A stretch of 64,000 nt of DNA from Vibrio tubiashii ATCC 19109 (GTDB lineage Bacteria > Pseudomonadota > Gammaproteobacteria > Enterobacterales > Vibrionaceae), in NCBI RefSeq assembly GCF_000772105.1, contig NZ_CP009354.1, positions 2,976,001 to 3,040,000 on the forward strand. The letters run 5' to 3'. The translations under genes were made by a program, and so were the position numbers. Each line of letters starts with the position of its first letter. The first letter of the stretch is position 1. Below, one piece after another: positions 1 to 10,344 of the stretch. The notes below the pieces were generated by a model, which saw only the letters and a program-made list of their open reading frames with translations, was not told the DNA's origin and made no database searches.

Positions 1-351
1 GTACAAGAAACGTCTGTCTTGACCAACACTGTTACCACAAATTGGCGATTTACCTTTAGGTACCCATTTTTCTAAAAACTCAATCGTTTGACGAATAGCT
101 TCTTGCTCATCGATTTTACTTTCGCGTACACGCTTAACCAAACCACTGCCTGTATGCGTTGTTGTGCACCACTCATCCATTTTAACCAGCTCTTCTTCTG
201 GCTGATGAATGGCAAGTACAGGTCCTTCAGCTAAAATATTCAATTCACTATCAGTCACTATGGTGGCGATTTCGATAACTTTGTGGGTTTCTGGGTCCAG
301 TCCTGTCATCTCAAGATCAATCCAAATTAAATTTTGATCGCTAAAGGACAT
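1..351 (-). CDS. orn: Oligoribonuclease Orn, N-terminal part (cut by window edge)
   Basis: 3'-5' exonuclease of the DEDDh family that degrades 2-5 nt RNAs and, in related bacteria, the linear dinucleotide pGpG from c-di-GMP turnover. Only the first 117 residues are inside the window. Visible are the ExoI motif [10 protein letters not shown] with acidic residues D12 and E14, and the ExoII motif CGNSVGQD near residues 106-113; the third motif lies outside. The start is an ATG at 351 on the minus strand. It is divergent from rsgA with 127 bp between them, an arrangement common in gammaproteobacteria. The frame is open to position 1, so this is truncation by the window and not a pseudogene. Confidence 0.95.
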   Translation of the reverse strand, partial: MSFSDQNLIWIDLEMTGLDPETHKVIEIATIVTDSELNILAEGPVLAIHQPEEELVKMDEWCTTTHTGSGLVKRVRESKIDEQEAIRQTIEFLEKWVPKGKSPICGNSVGQDRRFLY

Positions 352-478
352 AAATCGTTGCCTATTGGTTTTGTGCTAAAAGAGGTACTATACCCAAATT
401 CCGATACCCAAGATAGATTGAGATACTCGCTGTCAGACAGGTATCACCCGATAAATTAATCAACTGAAGTAGAGAAAC

Positions 479-1534
479 GTGGCTAAAAAGAAAAAGCTAA
501 CCAAAGGTCAGGTGAGGCGTGTACGCCATAACCAAAAACGCAAACTTAAGCAGGAAGAGGCCATCCAGTGGGATGAATCTATGCTTGGAGGGAGTAAATC
601 AGGCCTGGTTATCACTCGTTTTGGACAACACGCAGATATAGAAGATCTCGAAAGCGGAGAAGTCCAGCGCTGTAATCTTCGTCGCGGTATCGAATCTCTG
701 GTTTCTGGGGACAAAGTTATTTGGCGCCCTGGCCTAGAGTCGATGGAAGGCATCAATGGTGTGGTTGAAGCCGTCGAGCCAAGAACTTCAGTCTTAACAC
801 GCCCTGATTACTACGACGGTTTAAAACCTGTCGCTGCGAACGTAGACCAAATGGTCATCGTTTCTTCAGTTTTACCTGAATTGTCGCTCAATATCATTGA
901 TCGCTACTTGGTCGCCTCTGAAACCTTAAGCATTGCACCGCTGCTAGTATTGAACAAAATCGATCTTCTTGAACAAGAGCAACTAGCTGAATACAAATCT
1001 TGGCTAAACGAATACGAGCGCATTGGCTACAAGGTGCTGTTTGTCAGTAAGCAAACCGGTGAAGGTATTGCAGAGCTCGAAGCTGAGCTGAAAGATCGCA
1101 TCAATATTTTCGTCGGTCAGTCTGGTGTCGGTAAATCAAGTCTAGTTAATGCGCTTATGCCTCAATTTAATGTTGAGGAAGGCGAGATCTCAGAAAACTC
1201 CGGCCTAGGCCAACACACAACCACCGCATCACGCCTTTACCATATCCCAACAGGGGGCGACCTAATTGACTCACCGGGAGTTCGTGAGTTTGGTCTGTGG
1301 CACTTGGAAGCCGAAGAAGTCACTAAAGCCTTTGTTGAATTTAGACCTTATCTAGGTGGCTGTAAGTTCCGTGATTGTAAACACAATGACGACCCAGGAT
1401 GTGTACTGCGTCAGGCCGTTGAAGATGGTGAGATCAACGAAATACGCTTTGAAAACTATCACCGTATCCTCGAAAGCATGGCGGAAAACAAAGCCAATCG
1501 ACAATACTCTCGTAGCAAAAAAGCGGATTTGTAA
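479..1534 (+). CDS. rsgA: Ribosome small subunit-dependent GTPase RsgA
   Basis: Circularly permuted GTPase that acts late in 30S subunit maturation. The 351-residue length is that of the E. coli protein. A basic N-terminal tail ([12 protein letters not shown]) precedes an OB-like domain. GTPase motifs come in permuted order: NKID (159-162) first, then the P-loop GQSGVGKS (213-220), then DSPG (264-267). The C-terminal zinc knuckle is C295, C300, H302, C308. The start codon is GTG at 479; no ATG lies nearby in frame and the peptide from GTG matches the family start. It is followed by psd after about 110 bp, so the two may be co-transcribed. Confidence 0.96.
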   Translation: MAKKKKLTKGQVRRVRHNQKRKLKQEEAIQWDESMLGGSKSGLVITRFGQHADIEDLESGEVQRCNLRRGIESLVSGDKVIWRPGLESMEGINGVVEAVEPRTSVLTRPDYYDGLKPVAANVDQMVIVSSVLPELSLNIIDRYLVASETLSIAPLLVLNKIDLLEQEQLAEYKSWLNEYERIGYKVLFVSKQTGEGIAELEAELKDRINIFVGQSGVGKSSLVNALMPQFNVEEGEISENSGLGQHTTTASRLYHIPTGGDLIDSPGVREFGLWHLEAEEVTKAFVEFRPYLGGCKFRDCKHNDDPGCVLRQAVEDGEINEIRFENYHRILESMAENKANRQYSRSKKADL

Positions 1535-1645
1535 CCGCAATTTTGTAAGCAAACTCTCGCAACTGCTGACTTTTGGGCGCATTTTGAGTAACATCTCGCG
1601 CCCAGAATATAGTCAATCATCAAAATAGCATTGGAATTGAACACA

Positions 1646-2524
1646 ATGGATAAGATTAAAGTTGGACTGCAATATTGGATCCCTCAGCACGGCTTAACGC
1701 GCTTAGTGGGTAAGCTAGCTTCAGCGAAAGCTGGCGGTCTAACAACAGCAATCATAAAGTGGTTTATTAAGCAATACAACGTTAACATGGATGAAGCACT
1801 TCATTCTGATCCTAAACACTTTAAGACGTTTAACGAATTTTTTGTTCGTGAGCTAAAAGATGGCGCACGCCCAATCACCGAAGAAGCCACTGTTATCACG
1901 CACCCAGCAGACGCTTGTGTAAGCCAGTTTGGTCCTATCACTGATGGCAAACTGATTCAGGCAAAAGGCCATGACTTTACGGCGCAAGAGCTACTAGGCG
2001 GAGATGCAGAATTAGCTCAAGAGTTTGCCGACGGTGAATTCGCGACACTGTACCTTTCACCACGTGATTACCACCGAGTACACATGCCATGTGACGGCAC
2101 ACTTCGTCAGATGATTTATGTACCAGGTGATCTATTCTCAGTTAACCCGCTGACTGCTGAGAACGTACCAAACCTGTTCGCACGTAACGAACGTGTGGTA
2201 TGTATTTTTGATACAGAGTTTGGACCAATGGCGCAGGTGCTTGTTGGCGCAACAATTGTTGGTAGCATTGAACAAGTTTGGGCTGGCACAGTAACCCCAC
2301 CACGCGGCAATACGGTTTACAAATGGGACTACCCAGCTGAAGGTGACAAAGCGGTAATCCTTAAGAAGGGTGAAGAAATGGGTCGCTTTAAGCTAGGCTC
2401 AACGGTTATCAACCTATTCGCCAAAGATGCGGTGAAATTTGATGACACGATGCAAAATGGTCAACCTACGGTAATGGGTACACCTTACGCTCATACCGCT
2501 CAAGCAGAACAAGCAGCGGAATAA
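1646..2524 (+). CDS. psd: Phosphatidylserine decarboxylase proenzyme
   Basis: Makes phosphatidylethanolamine from phosphatidylserine at the inner membrane. The 292-residue proenzyme carries the self-cleavage motif LGST at 250-253, where Ser252 would become the pyruvoyl group, plus HPAD (86-89) and YHRVH (142-146) that hold the catalytic Asp/His in this family. I place the start at ATG 1646 (MDKIKVG) rather than at the upstream in-frame TTG 1631, because GGAA at 1633-1636 is a suitable ribosome site for 1646 and family members begin near here. A terminator follows directly. Confidence 0.95.
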   Translation: MDKIKVGLQYWIPQHGLTRLVGKLASAKAGGLTTAIIKWFIKQYNVNMDEALHSDPKHFKTFNEFFVRELKDGARPITEEATVITHPADACVSQFGPITDGKLIQAKGHDFTAQELLGGDAELAQEFADGEFATLYLSPRDYHRVHMPCDGTLRQMIYVPGDLFSVNPLTAENVPNLFARNERVVCIFDTEFGPMAQVLVGATIVGSIEQVWAGTVTPPRGNTVYKWDYPAEGDKAVILKKGEEMGRFKLGSTVINLFAKDAVKFDDTMQNGQPTVMGTPYAHTAQAEQAAE

Positions 2525-2544
2525 TCACCAACGTTCGACTCTGA

Positions 2545-2570
2545 AGCCTCGCAATCGCGGGGCTTTTTTT
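2545..2570 (+). terminator. Intrinsic terminator after psd
   Basis: Stem AGCCTCGC (2545-2552) with GCGGGGCT (2556-2563), loop AATC, one G-U pair, followed by an uninterrupted T tract. It separates psd from the transporter gene downstream. Confidence 0.9.
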
Positions 2571-2694
2571 GACCCAAAGCAAACCTCCCTCAACAATTTC
2601 AACTGTTTATCAAAATTCTAGACTTGGTCTAAGACCTTTAATTCATTGTGAACTAATCTGTGGCTTCACTAATACTTTTGAGGTAAAGGATTGT

Positions 2695-4110
2695 ATGCCA
2701 AAGGTAGAATCGGGAATTATCATTAAACTATTGATCAGTTTTGGTCTGCCAATCGGTGTGCTGTTTATGCCTATTGACTGGATCCCTATTGATGATCTGA
2801 CCCTGATTCAGCATCGACTATTGGCCATCTTTCTTCTCGCAGCCCTACTTTGGGTACTAGAGCCCGTCCCAGTGTTTGCGACTTCGATTTTGATCATCGC
2901 CTTAGAGCTGGTAATGATTTCCGACAAAGGGCTACATTTATTCCGCAACCCTCCTGCAGGACATGACTTGGGGGAGTTGATGAACTACACAGACATCTTC
3001 AGCGCCTTCTCTTCGCCAATCATTATTCTGTTTATGGGTGGTTTTGCCCTTGCGATCGCAGCCTCTAAGTATGAGCTCGATAACAACTTAGCGCGCGTAC
3101 TGCTCAAGCCTTTTGGCCACCAGCCTAAGTTCATCATGCTTGGCTTAATGTTGATTACTGCCGTGTTCTCAATGTTTATGTCCAACACCGCAACAACGGT
3201 AATGATGCTTGCATTACTTGGCCCAATTGTCGCTTCGGCACCTAAAGGCGATATTGGCATTAAAGCCTTAGTACTGTGTATCCCAATCGCCGCCAACACA
3301 GGCGGTATTGCGACTCCAATCGGTACGCCACCGAACGCCATCGCACTTCAGTACCTCACTGGCGAGAACAGTATCGATTTCTTAAGCTGGATGATGATGG
3401 GATTACCCTTTGTGATTGTGCAACTGACTATCGCTTGGTTCCTGCTGCAAAAGCTGTTCCCTTCTTCCCAACAAACTATGAAGCTTAAATTAGATGGGCA
3501 ATTCCAAAAGAACTGGCGTGCTATGGTGGTTTACGCCACGTTTGCTTCAACCATCCTATTGTGGATGACGACCAAACTGCATGGTATGAACACCTATGTT
3601 GTTTCCATTATTCCACTGGCTGTTTTCACGCTCACTGGCATTATGGGCAAAGCTGAGCTCAAGCTGATTAACTGGGATGTACTGTGGCTAGTCGCCGGTG
3701 GTATTGCGATTGGTATTGGTTTGGATAAAACCGGATTGGCAGCCGCCCTGGCTCATGCGATTGATTACGAATCGCTATCGCCAATTGCCGTAGTTCTTAC
3801 TCTGTCGATCGTCTGCTGGCTAATGGCAAACTTCATGTCCAACACCGCGACTGCTAACCTGCTAATGCCAATTGCGGCTGCAATTGGGGCTTCCATGGAG
3901 AGTTTAGCTAGCGTCGGTGGACTGCAAGGATTATTGGTCGTTGTCGCCTTCTCTGCATCGCTTGGCATGATTTTACCAGTATCAACACCGCCAAACTCTC
4001 TGGCTTACTCTACTGGTCTTATCGAGAGCAAAGATATGGCCAAAACCGGGCTAATTATCGGTGTGATTGGATTAGCAATTGTTTATGCCGGAGCACTGCT
4101 ACTTACTTAA
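2695..4110 (+). CDS. DASS/SLC13-family sodium:anion symporter
   Basis: Polytopic inner-membrane carrier of the divalent anion:Na+ symporter family, whose members import dicarboxylates such as succinate, malate or citrate, or sulfate. The 471 residues hold the two pseudo-symmetric substrate/sodium loops: SNTATTVMML with PIGTPPNAIAL in the first half, and SNTATANLLMPIA with PVSTPPNSLAYS in the second. These SNT and TPPN motifs are diagnostic of the family; the exact substrate cannot be read. Start ATG 2695 follows an AAGGA; the open frame extends upstream to a TTG inside the psd terminator, which is not a credible start. No terminator is evident downstream. Confidence 0.88.
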   Translation: MPKVESGIIIKLLISFGLPIGVLFMPIDWIPIDDLTLIQHRLLAIFLLAALLWVLEPVPVFATSILIIALELVMISDKGLHLFRNPPAGHDLGELMNYTDIFSAFSSPIIILFMGGFALAIAASKYELDNNLARVLLKPFGHQPKFIMLGLMLITAVFSMFMSNTATTVMMLALLGPIVASAPKGDIGIKALVLCIPIAANTGGIATPIGTPPNAIALQYLTGENSIDFLSWMMMGLPFVIVQLTIAWFLLQKLFPSSQQTMKLKLDGQFQKNWRAMVVYATFASTILLWMTTKLHGMNTYVVSIIPLAVFTLTGIMGKAELKLINWDVLWLVAGGIAIGIGLDKTGLAAALAHAIDYESLSPIAVVLTLSIVCWLMANFMSNTATANLLMPIAAAIGASMESLASVGGLQGLLVVVAFSASLGMILPVSTPPNSLAYSTGLIESKDMAKTGLIIGVIGLAIVYAGALLLT

Positions 4111-4404
4111 TTACCGTATGGCATTTAATATTTATTGACTGAAGGTCACAGTTCAATCAATATTCGCCCTAAATAGGTAAGTTAGTCGGTGTTCCTGTAC
4201 ATAGATCAAGCAAATTGGTCGCTTTGGATTATAAAATCAGTTCAATAATAACAAGAACATCCATTTCACTTTCAATGTGAGATTTCTATCCGGCGGTAGT
4301 GGCCACGAGGTTCGGTTGATGCTCTCCACATGGCAAACACCTTCTCCCAGTGTCTCTCCACTCCGCTTTTCTCAATCTATTGTCTCGTAAATGAAGGAAA
4401 GGCA

Positions 4405-6285
4405 ATGAGAAATACAATAAAACTAAAAATGCAGATTGCGATTGCAATCGTTATCGCAGTGGTCAGCGGGGTTCAAGCTTGGATCTCGGTAAGCCAATTA
4501 AAACAAGAAACCACCTCAGCCCTAAATAGTGAAATGGCCAATGTCAGCCACGCCACTACTCGCTACATTAGTGATTGGTTAGCCATACGCAGCGATATGA
4601 TGCTTGCTAACGAGAAAACCATCGTCCAGTCAGATAACTCTGACCGTGAAATGCTAATTACCAAGCGAGCGGGCGATTTTCTTTCCGTTTATGCTGGCTT
4701 CGATGACGGCTCCATTGCCTACGGTGATAAAACCGAAGACTGGCCTGCCGATTACGATCCAAGAACTCGACCGTGGTATCAAGATGCCATGAAAGCCTCT
4801 GGGCTAATCCTGACCGAACCTTATCAGGATTTTGATGGCAGCATTGTTGTCAGTTTTGCCAAAGCCTTTTCCGGTGAAAGAAAAGGGGTGCTTGCCGCCG
4901 ATTTAACCGTCACTAACATCATCAGTGAAGTACTCAATGTCACGTTAGATAACGATGGCTTTACCTTCTTAGTGGATGGTAACAACAACATCGTTGCCTA
5001 TCAGGATGAAAAGCTAAGCCAACAGCCTTTAACCGTTCTAAACCCTGTTCTAAGCCATAACATGGTCAATGAACTTGTCAGCAAATCAGCCCTATCAACC
5101 ATTAGTTGGCCGGATCAAGGTGACAAGCTTATCTATGTTACCAATGTCCCGACGACAGACTGGTCTTTAGGTATCGTGGTCGATAAGGATCTCGCCTTCG
5201 CTTCCGTCACTGAACAAATCCAGTTTACGGCACTCGCTTCCATCATCCTGTATTTAGTGATTGCCACATTCAGTACTTACACAATTACTAAACTGCTTAA
5301 ACCGCTACAAGACTTGTCAGCATCCCTTTCACAACTGTCTAAAGGTGAAGGTGATTTGACCCAGCGCGTCGAGATTAAGCGCCGAGACGAAATCGGTGAA
5401 GTCGCGGAGCATGTCAATCAGTTCTTGAGTCAAATGCAGGCAATGATCAGCGGCATCATCAACCACAGTGAAAAGCTCGCCAACCAAGCTGTTCAGGCAA
5501 ATGAACTATCACAACAGGCTTCTCATCAAGTTGAGGCGCAACAAAATGATGTTAACCAGATAGCGACAGCCATCCATGAGATGTCGGCTACCGCGGCAGA
5601 AGTCGCAAGCCATGCAGAGCTCACAGCTGCCGCTTCTCAAACTTCATCAACCGCTTGTCAGGACGGCCAACAAGTGATTCAGAAAAACCGCCAAGCGATC
5701 GTTGACCTAGCAGATCAGGTAATGGCTGCCGCGGGTGTGATCTCTGAGTTAGAAAGTAACACTCAAAGCATTAATCAGATCCTTTCTACTATTCAAGAGA
5801 TAGCCGAACAGACCAACCTGTTGGCGCTTAATGCAGCGATTGAAGCGGCACGCGCTGGTGAGCAAGGGCGCGGTTTTGCGGTCGTTGCGGATGAGGTTCG
5901 CGTGCTGAGCCAGCGTACCCATGGCTCAACCGAAGAGATCCGCAATATGATCGAGACGCTGCAAAACAATACTCAGTTAGCGGTTAACAGCATGCAGAGC
6001 AGCACGTCGCTTGCCGACACAAGTGTCGACTATGCTCAGCAAGCGGCCGATAGCTTGGGTCATATCACTGACGCGATTACTGAAATCAATGATATGGCAC
6101 TACAGATTGCGAGTGCAGCCGAAGAGCAACGAGCTGTGAGTGAAGATATCAGTCGCAATACGCAGGGGATTAAAGATGCTTCTGATGTCCTTGCTTCACA
6201 AGCGCTTCAAAGCAGCGAAAGTGCCGATAACATGCGTGACTCTGCAGAAACCATGCGTCGCGAGGTGGGACGCTTTAAGGTTTAA
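4405..6285 (+). CDS. Methyl-accepting chemotaxis protein with dCACHE sensor
   Basis: Transmembrane chemoreceptor of 626 residues. Order: N-terminal TM helix (about 6-26), periplasmic double-CACHE domain, second TM (about 275-298), HAMP, and a cytoplasmic signalling domain with the hairpin tip [20 protein letters not shown]. In the CACHE part the string YDPRTRPWY followed by PYQD and a later LAADLTV has the Y-x4-R-x-WY ... YxD ... D residues known as the amino-acid recognition motif of dCACHE_1 domains, so an amino-acid ligand is likely. The start is ATG 4405 with AAGGAAAGG upstream, giving the family's short cytoplasmic tail; an ATG at 4330 in frame would add 25 unusual residues and has no ribosome site. 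Confidence 0.93.
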   Translation: MRNTIKLKMQIAIAIVIAVVSGVQAWISVSQLKQETTSALNSEMANVSHATTRYISDWLAIRSDMMLANEKTIVQSDNSDREMLITKRAGDFLSVYAGFDDGSIAYGDKTEDWPADYDPRTRPWYQDAMKASGLILTEPYQDFDGSIVVSFAKAFSGERKGVLAADLTVTNIISEVLNVTLDNDGFTFLVDGNNNIVAYQDEKLSQQPLTVLNPVLSHNMVNELVSKSALSTISWPDQGDKLIYVTNVPTTDWSLGIVVDKDLAFASVTEQIQFTALASIILYLVIATFSTYTITKLLKPLQDLSASLSQLSKGEGDLTQRVEIKRRDEIGEVAEHVNQFLSQMQAMISGIINHSEKLANQAVQANELSQQASHQVEAQQNDVNQIATAIHEMSATAAEVASHAELTAAASQTSSTACQDGQQVIQKNRQAIVDLADQVMAAAGVISELESNTQSINQILSTIQEIAEQTNLLALNAAIEAARAGEQGRGFAVVADEVRVLSQRTHGSTEEIRNMIETLQNNTQLAVNSMQSSTSLADTSVDYAQQAADSLGHITDAITEINDMALQIASAAEEQRAVSEDISRNTQGIKDASDVLASQALQSSESADNMRDSAETMRREVGRFKV

Positions 6286-6357
6286 CCTATGATTTAAACT
6301 TTTTTTAATGCATATTGTCAGCCATTACTCTTCCAAATTCACAAGGATTTCGTGTCA

Positions 6358-7245
6358 ATGGGATATGAATGGCTGGCATTGGCAGCGGCATTTCTTTGGG
6401 CGGTAGCCAGTCTACTTTCTGTTGTTCCCGCGCAACATTTAGGAACCTTTGCCTATAGTCGTTGGCGTATGGGCTGCACCTCTGTGATTTTAGGGGGTAT
6501 GGCACTGATTACTGGCGGTTGGGCCAGCGTAGAAACCAGCGCGATTTCCGCCATGATGCTATCTGGCGTGATCGGTATCTTCATCGGAGATACTGCCCTA
6601 TTCGCCTGCCTCAATCGCATGGGACCAAGACAAGCTGGTCTACTCTTTTCTTGCCACGCCGTCTTCTCCGCTGTACTAGGTTACTTCCTATTTAGCGAAA
6701 CCATGACATCTCTCGAATTGTTGGGATCAGCTTTGGTTTTTTCTGGCGTGTTAACCGCGATATTTTTTGGTCGTAAAGGGCAAGCCAATAATCAACTTGA
6801 GTCAATCAAAGGCAGTATTTGGGTCGGGGTCGGTTTAGGTTTACTAGCAGCACTTTGCCAAGCACTCGGTGGCATTATTGCTAAACCTGTTATGCAAACA
6901 GCAATCGATCCTGTTGCGGCATCGGCCATGCGTATGATGACAGCGTTTGCAGCTCACTGTCTGTTTTTCCTCACTGGCGCCAAACTTGCGCGAGCCACAC
7001 ATCCCATGAACCTGCGAATTTTCTCCATTACCGCAGTCAATGGTTTCCTCGCTATGGCGGTCGGAATGACGTTGATCCTATACGCCCTTCAGCAAGGAAA
7101 TGTTGGTATGGTGGCACTCTTGTCTTCCACAACACCAATTATGTTGTTACCTATACTTTGGATTTACTCAGGTAAGCGCCCTAACCGCTTTGCATGGATA
7201 GGGGCCATCGTTGCCGTTGTAGGGACAGGAATTTTGGTCGCATAG
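6358..7245 (+). CDS. DMT-superfamily permease (EamA domains)
   Basis: Ten-helix drug/metabolite transporter of about 295 residues built from two EamA repeats, each about 135 residues; substrate unknown. The start region GYEWLALAAAFLWAVASL is a typical first helix, and the C-terminal repeat ends in RFAWIGAIVAVVGTGILV. Two starts are possible: GTG 6352 (4 nt from AAGGA) and ATG 6358 (10 nt from it); I chose ATG. It stands alone between the chemoreceptor and gpmI, both on the same strand, without a recognisable terminator. Confidence 0.85.
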   Translation: MGYEWLALAAAFLWAVASLLSVVPAQHLGTFAYSRWRMGCTSVILGGMALITGGWASVETSAISAMMLSGVIGIFIGDTALFACLNRMGPRQAGLLFSCHAVFSAVLGYFLFSETMTSLELLGSALVFSGVLTAIFFGRKGQANNQLESIKGSIWVGVGLGLLAALCQALGGIIAKPVMQTAIDPVAASAMRMMTAFAAHCLFFLTGAKLARATHPMNLRIFSITAVNGFLAMAVGMTLILYALQQGNVGMVALLSSTTPIMLLPILWIYSGKRPNRFAWIGAIVAVVGTGILVA

Positions 7246-7471
7246 GCTATTAGAGTAATAGGTATTTCCCACTGTCAATTTTCGCCTTACGCGAGAAAAT
7301 AAGGACTAGTATAAGTGGTTGGGAAAATACCCACTGGAAGTAAGGTGAAAGATAACAACAATATTTCACAAACAATATTTGATCTTAACCTACAGTTTTG
7401 GTTAAAAAGTGTAGTAAAATTACGCTAATTTAGTTTCCAAAGTTACTTTGAAATTTGACGAGGTCATCACT

Positions 7472-9004
7472 ATGACAGCTAAGAAGCCTATGGCTCTAGT
7501 TATTCTTGACGGTTACGGACACCGTGAAGATACAGCAAGCAACGCGATCGCGAACGCAAAAACTCCATTCCTTGATAGCCTGTTTGCTAACAAACCAAAC
7601 ACTCTAATCTCTGCTTCTGGCATGGATGTTGGCCTACCTGATGGTCAAATGGGTAACTCTGAAGTAGGTCACACCAACATCGGTGCAGGCCGCGTTGTAT
7701 ACCAAGACCTAACTCGCATCACTAAATCTATCGCTGACGGTGAATTTGCACAGACTCCTGCTCTAGTTGAAGCAATCGACTCTGCTGTTAAAGCTGAAAA
7801 AGCAGTACACATCATGGGCCTAATGTCTCCAGGTGGCGTACACTCTCACGAAGATCACATCTACGCAGCCGTTGAAATGGCAGCAGCACGTGGCGCAGAG
7901 AAGATTTACCTACACTGCTTCCTAGATGGTCGTGACACGCCACCGCGCAGCGCAGAAAACTCACTAAAACGTTTTGACGAGCTATTCGCTAAACTAGGCA
8001 AAGGCCGCGTGGCATCGCTAGTAGGTCGCTACTACGCAATGGACCGTGATAACAACTGGGATCGCGTACAAGTTGCTTACGATCTTCTCACTCAAGCTAA
8101 AGCGGAATTTACTTTTGACTCAGCAGTGGCTGGTCTTGAAGCAGCTTACGCTCGCGAAGAGAACGATGAGTTCGTTAAAGCGACAGCGATCAAAGCTGAA
8201 GGTCAAGAAGACGCAGTTATCGCAGATGGCGATGCAGTAATCTTTATGAACTACCGTGCTGACCGTGCTCGTCAAATCACACGTACTTTCGTACCTGCAT
8301 TCGACGGCTTCGAGCGCGCTGTATTCCCTGCAATCAACTTCGTAATGCTAACGCAGTACGCAGCTGACATCCCACTAGCAATCGCATTCCCACCAGCGTC
8401 TCTAGAGAACACTTACGGTGAGTGGCTATCTAAGCAAGGTCAAACTCAGCTACGTATCTCTGAAACAGAGAAATACGCACACGTTACGTTCTTCTTCAAC
8501 GGTGGTGTTGAGAGCGAATTCGACGGCGAAGAGCGTCAACTTGTTGCTTCTCCAAAAGTAGCAACTTACGACCTACAACCAGAAATGAGCTCAGAAGAAC
8601 TCACAGAGAAGATGGTTGCGGCGATCAAATCTGGTAAGTACGACACTATCATCTGTAACTACCCTAACCCAGATATGGTTGGTCACACTGGCGTTTACGA
8701 AGCAGCAGAGCAAGCGATCGAAGCAATTGATGCATGTGTTGCTAAAGTAACGGCTGCTATCGAAGAAGTTGGTGGCCAAATGCTGATCACAGCAGACCAC
8801 GGTAACGCGGAAATGATGGTAGACCCAGAGACAGGTGGCACGCACACTGCTCACACTAACCTACCAGTTCCTCTAATCTACGTTGGTGACAAAGAGGTTG
8901 AGTTCAAAGAAGGCGGTAAACTGTCTGACCTAGCTCCAACAATGCTTTCTCTAGTCGGTCTGGAAATTCCAGCAGAGATGACAGGTGAAGTTCTAGTTAA
9001 GTAA
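7472..9004 (+). CDS. gpmI: 2,3-bisphosphoglycerate-independent phosphoglycerate mutase
   Basis: Interconverts 3- and 2-phosphoglycerate in glycolysis using two Mn ions and a phosphoserine intermediate. The 510-residue length is standard. Visible are ILDGYG with metal-ligand D13, the nucleophile S63 in GNSEVGH, the [11 protein letters not shown] segment, and the C-terminal TADHGNAE with metal ligands. ATG 7472 is preceded by GAGGT at a 7-nt distance; an upstream TTG (7448) lacks a ribosome site. Codon use is strongly biased (CTA/CGT/GGT-rich), as in rpoB and tuf here, pointing to high expression. A strong terminator follows. Confidence 0.97.
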   Translation: MTAKKPMALVILDGYGHREDTASNAIANAKTPFLDSLFANKPNTLISASGMDVGLPDGQMGNSEVGHTNIGAGRVVYQDLTRITKSIADGEFAQTPALVEAIDSAVKAEKAVHIMGLMSPGGVHSHEDHIYAAVEMAAARGAEKIYLHCFLDGRDTPPRSAENSLKRFDELFAKLGKGRVASLVGRYYAMDRDNNWDRVQVAYDLLTQAKAEFTFDSAVAGLEAAYAREENDEFVKATAIKAEGQEDAVIADGDAVIFMNYRADRARQITRTFVPAFDGFERAVFPAINFVMLTQYAADIPLAIAFPPASLENTYGEWLSKQGQTQLRISETEKYAHVTFFFNGGVESEFDGEERQLVASPKVATYDLQPEMSSEELTEKMVAAIKSGKYDTIICNYPNPDMVGHTGVYEAAEQAIEAIDACVAKVTAAIEEVGGQMLITADHGNAEMMVDPETGGTHTAHTNLPVPLIYVGDKEVEFKEGGKLSDLAPTMLSLVGLEIPAEMTGEVLVK

Positions 9005-9026
9005 TTAACTTTTACTCCCGCATTTC

Positions 9027-9054
9027 AAAGCCCGAGCCATTGCTCGGGCTTTTT
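9027..9054 (+). terminator. Intrinsic terminator after gpmI
   Basis: Perfect stem AAGCCCGAGC / GCTCGGGCTT with loop CATT and a T-rich tail, directly after the gpmI stop. Confidence 0.95.
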
Positions 9055-9156
9055 GTTTTCAGAGGCTCAGTAACAAGTTTTGACATTGCGCTTTCTTCTG
9101 ATCAAAAGGTTTGGGTATACTGGATGCTTCTCAAATAGTTAGGGCAAATTTGTAAC

Positions 9157-10293
9157 ATGGCTAGCACCCCACTAAAGACTCTGTTTACCAACAAGGTTTG
9201 GCTTACGCTCGGGTTGATGCTTTGTTCTTACTCAATCACTCCTAGCTATGCAGCAAACAACTCCGAGCTAAAAGGTGTCAGCGGTGAGATCTCTCGCCAA
9301 AAGCAGTCACTGTCTTCCCAACAAAAGAAACTCGACTCACTGCAAAAATCGCTCAAATCTCAAGAAATCACGATCACTCGTTTAGAGAAAGAGATCAAAG
9401 AATCCAAGGCCTCTTTAGCCAATACGAATAAAAATATCCGTAATCTTGAGTCTAAAGTCGATCAGCTCGAACAACAAAAGAAAGCTCAAAGCGATAAGTT
9501 GGCTGAGCTCATTCAAACTTATTACGTCACTCAACGTGCTAAAACCTCCTCGAACATTCTTAACCAAGGTGTCGAAGAAGATAGAATTAGCCAGTATTTC
9601 CAACACCTTGCTAAGGAACGAGCGACTACCATTGCCGAACTGGAGAAAACGGTTGATGAGCTAGATGATAGCCGCGAACAGCTCAAGCTAGAGAAACAGC
9701 AAATCACCAACCTGCTAAAACAGCAGACCAACAAACGCGATCAACTGGCAAGTACTCAGTCTAAACGTAAAGGGACTGTCTCGCAGATACGTAAGAGCAT
9801 TTCCAATGACAAGGTTTACCTCTCTGAGCTGCAACGCAATGAAACTCGACTGAAAGCAGAAATAGCTAAAGCCGCTAAGCGCAACGCCGTCCCTATGGAT
9901 GGTCTAGCTCGTCAAAAGGGCAAACTGCCATGGCCGGTCAAAGGTAAGATTCTGCACAACTATGGCTCTCGCCAAACCGGGCAGATCAATTGGAAAGGTA
10001 TGGTAATTAATGCCAACTACGGTCAATCAGTGAAAGCGGTTTATTCAGGAACTGTCGTCTTTGCTGACTACTTACGCGGCTACGGCTTAGTGGTTTTACT
10101 CGACCACGGTAAGGGTGACATGACTTTGTATGGCTTTAACCAGAGCCTACTTAAGAAGGAAGGTGATAAAGTCATTGCAGGTGAAAGTATTGCTTTAGCT
10201 GGCGATACCGGAGGCCAACCACGCCCATCACTCTACTTTGAAATTCGCCGTAACAGTAAAACTCAGAACCCTAAGAACTGGCTAACCCGCTAG
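9157..10293 (+). CDS. envC: EnvC-type murein hydrolase activator (degenerate LytM)
   Basis: Periplasmic activator of cell-division amidases. The 378 residues comprise a signal peptide ending at about SYA (residue 32), a long coiled coil (about 35-240) and a C-terminal LytM/M23 domain. The domain is catalytically degenerate: the HxGxD metal motif is replaced by NWKGMVI and the HLHFE motif by PSLYFE, while the fold positions GYGLVVLLDHG and GDTGG remain. This is the pattern of EnvC, which activates AmiA/AmiB rather than cutting murein. It sits behind gpmI, as in many gammaproteobacteria, but has the gpmI terminator before it, so it probably has its own promoter. Confidence 0.9.
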   Translation: MASTPLKTLFTNKVWLTLGLMLCSYSITPSYAANNSELKGVSGEISRQKQSLSSQQKKLDSLQKSLKSQEITITRLEKEIKESKASLANTNKNIRNLESKVDQLEQQKKAQSDKLAELIQTYYVTQRAKTSSNILNQGVEEDRISQYFQHLAKERATTIAELEKTVDELDDSREQLKLEKQQITNLLKQQTNKRDQLASTQSKRKGTVSQIRKSISNDKVYLSELQRNETRLKAEIAKAAKRNAVPMDGLARQKGKLPWPVKGKILHNYGSRQTGQINWKGMVINANYGQSVKAVYSGTVVFADYLRGYGLVVLLDHGKGDMTLYGFNQSLLKKEGDKVIAGESIALAGDTGGQPRPSLYFEIRRNSKTQNPKNWLTR

Positions 10294-10344
10294 TAGCAAC
10301 CAATGTGGCGTTCAATTAGCGTTGATCGCCCAATCCATACGACT

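Noticed and set aside
4111..4404. c-di-GMP (GEMM) riboswitch before the chemoreceptor gene
   Set aside because: The conserved GEMM strings (CGCAAAGC, AAACC, GGTAGGTAGCGGGGTTACC) are not present. The leader contains a palindrome GTGGCCAC but no known riboswitch core. I see nothing else in it.
7392..7420. Promoter for gpmI with TAAAAT at 7415-7420
   Set aside because: The -35 at 17-bp spacing (ACAGTT) is poor, and other A/T-rich hexamers fit equally well, so I did not list it.
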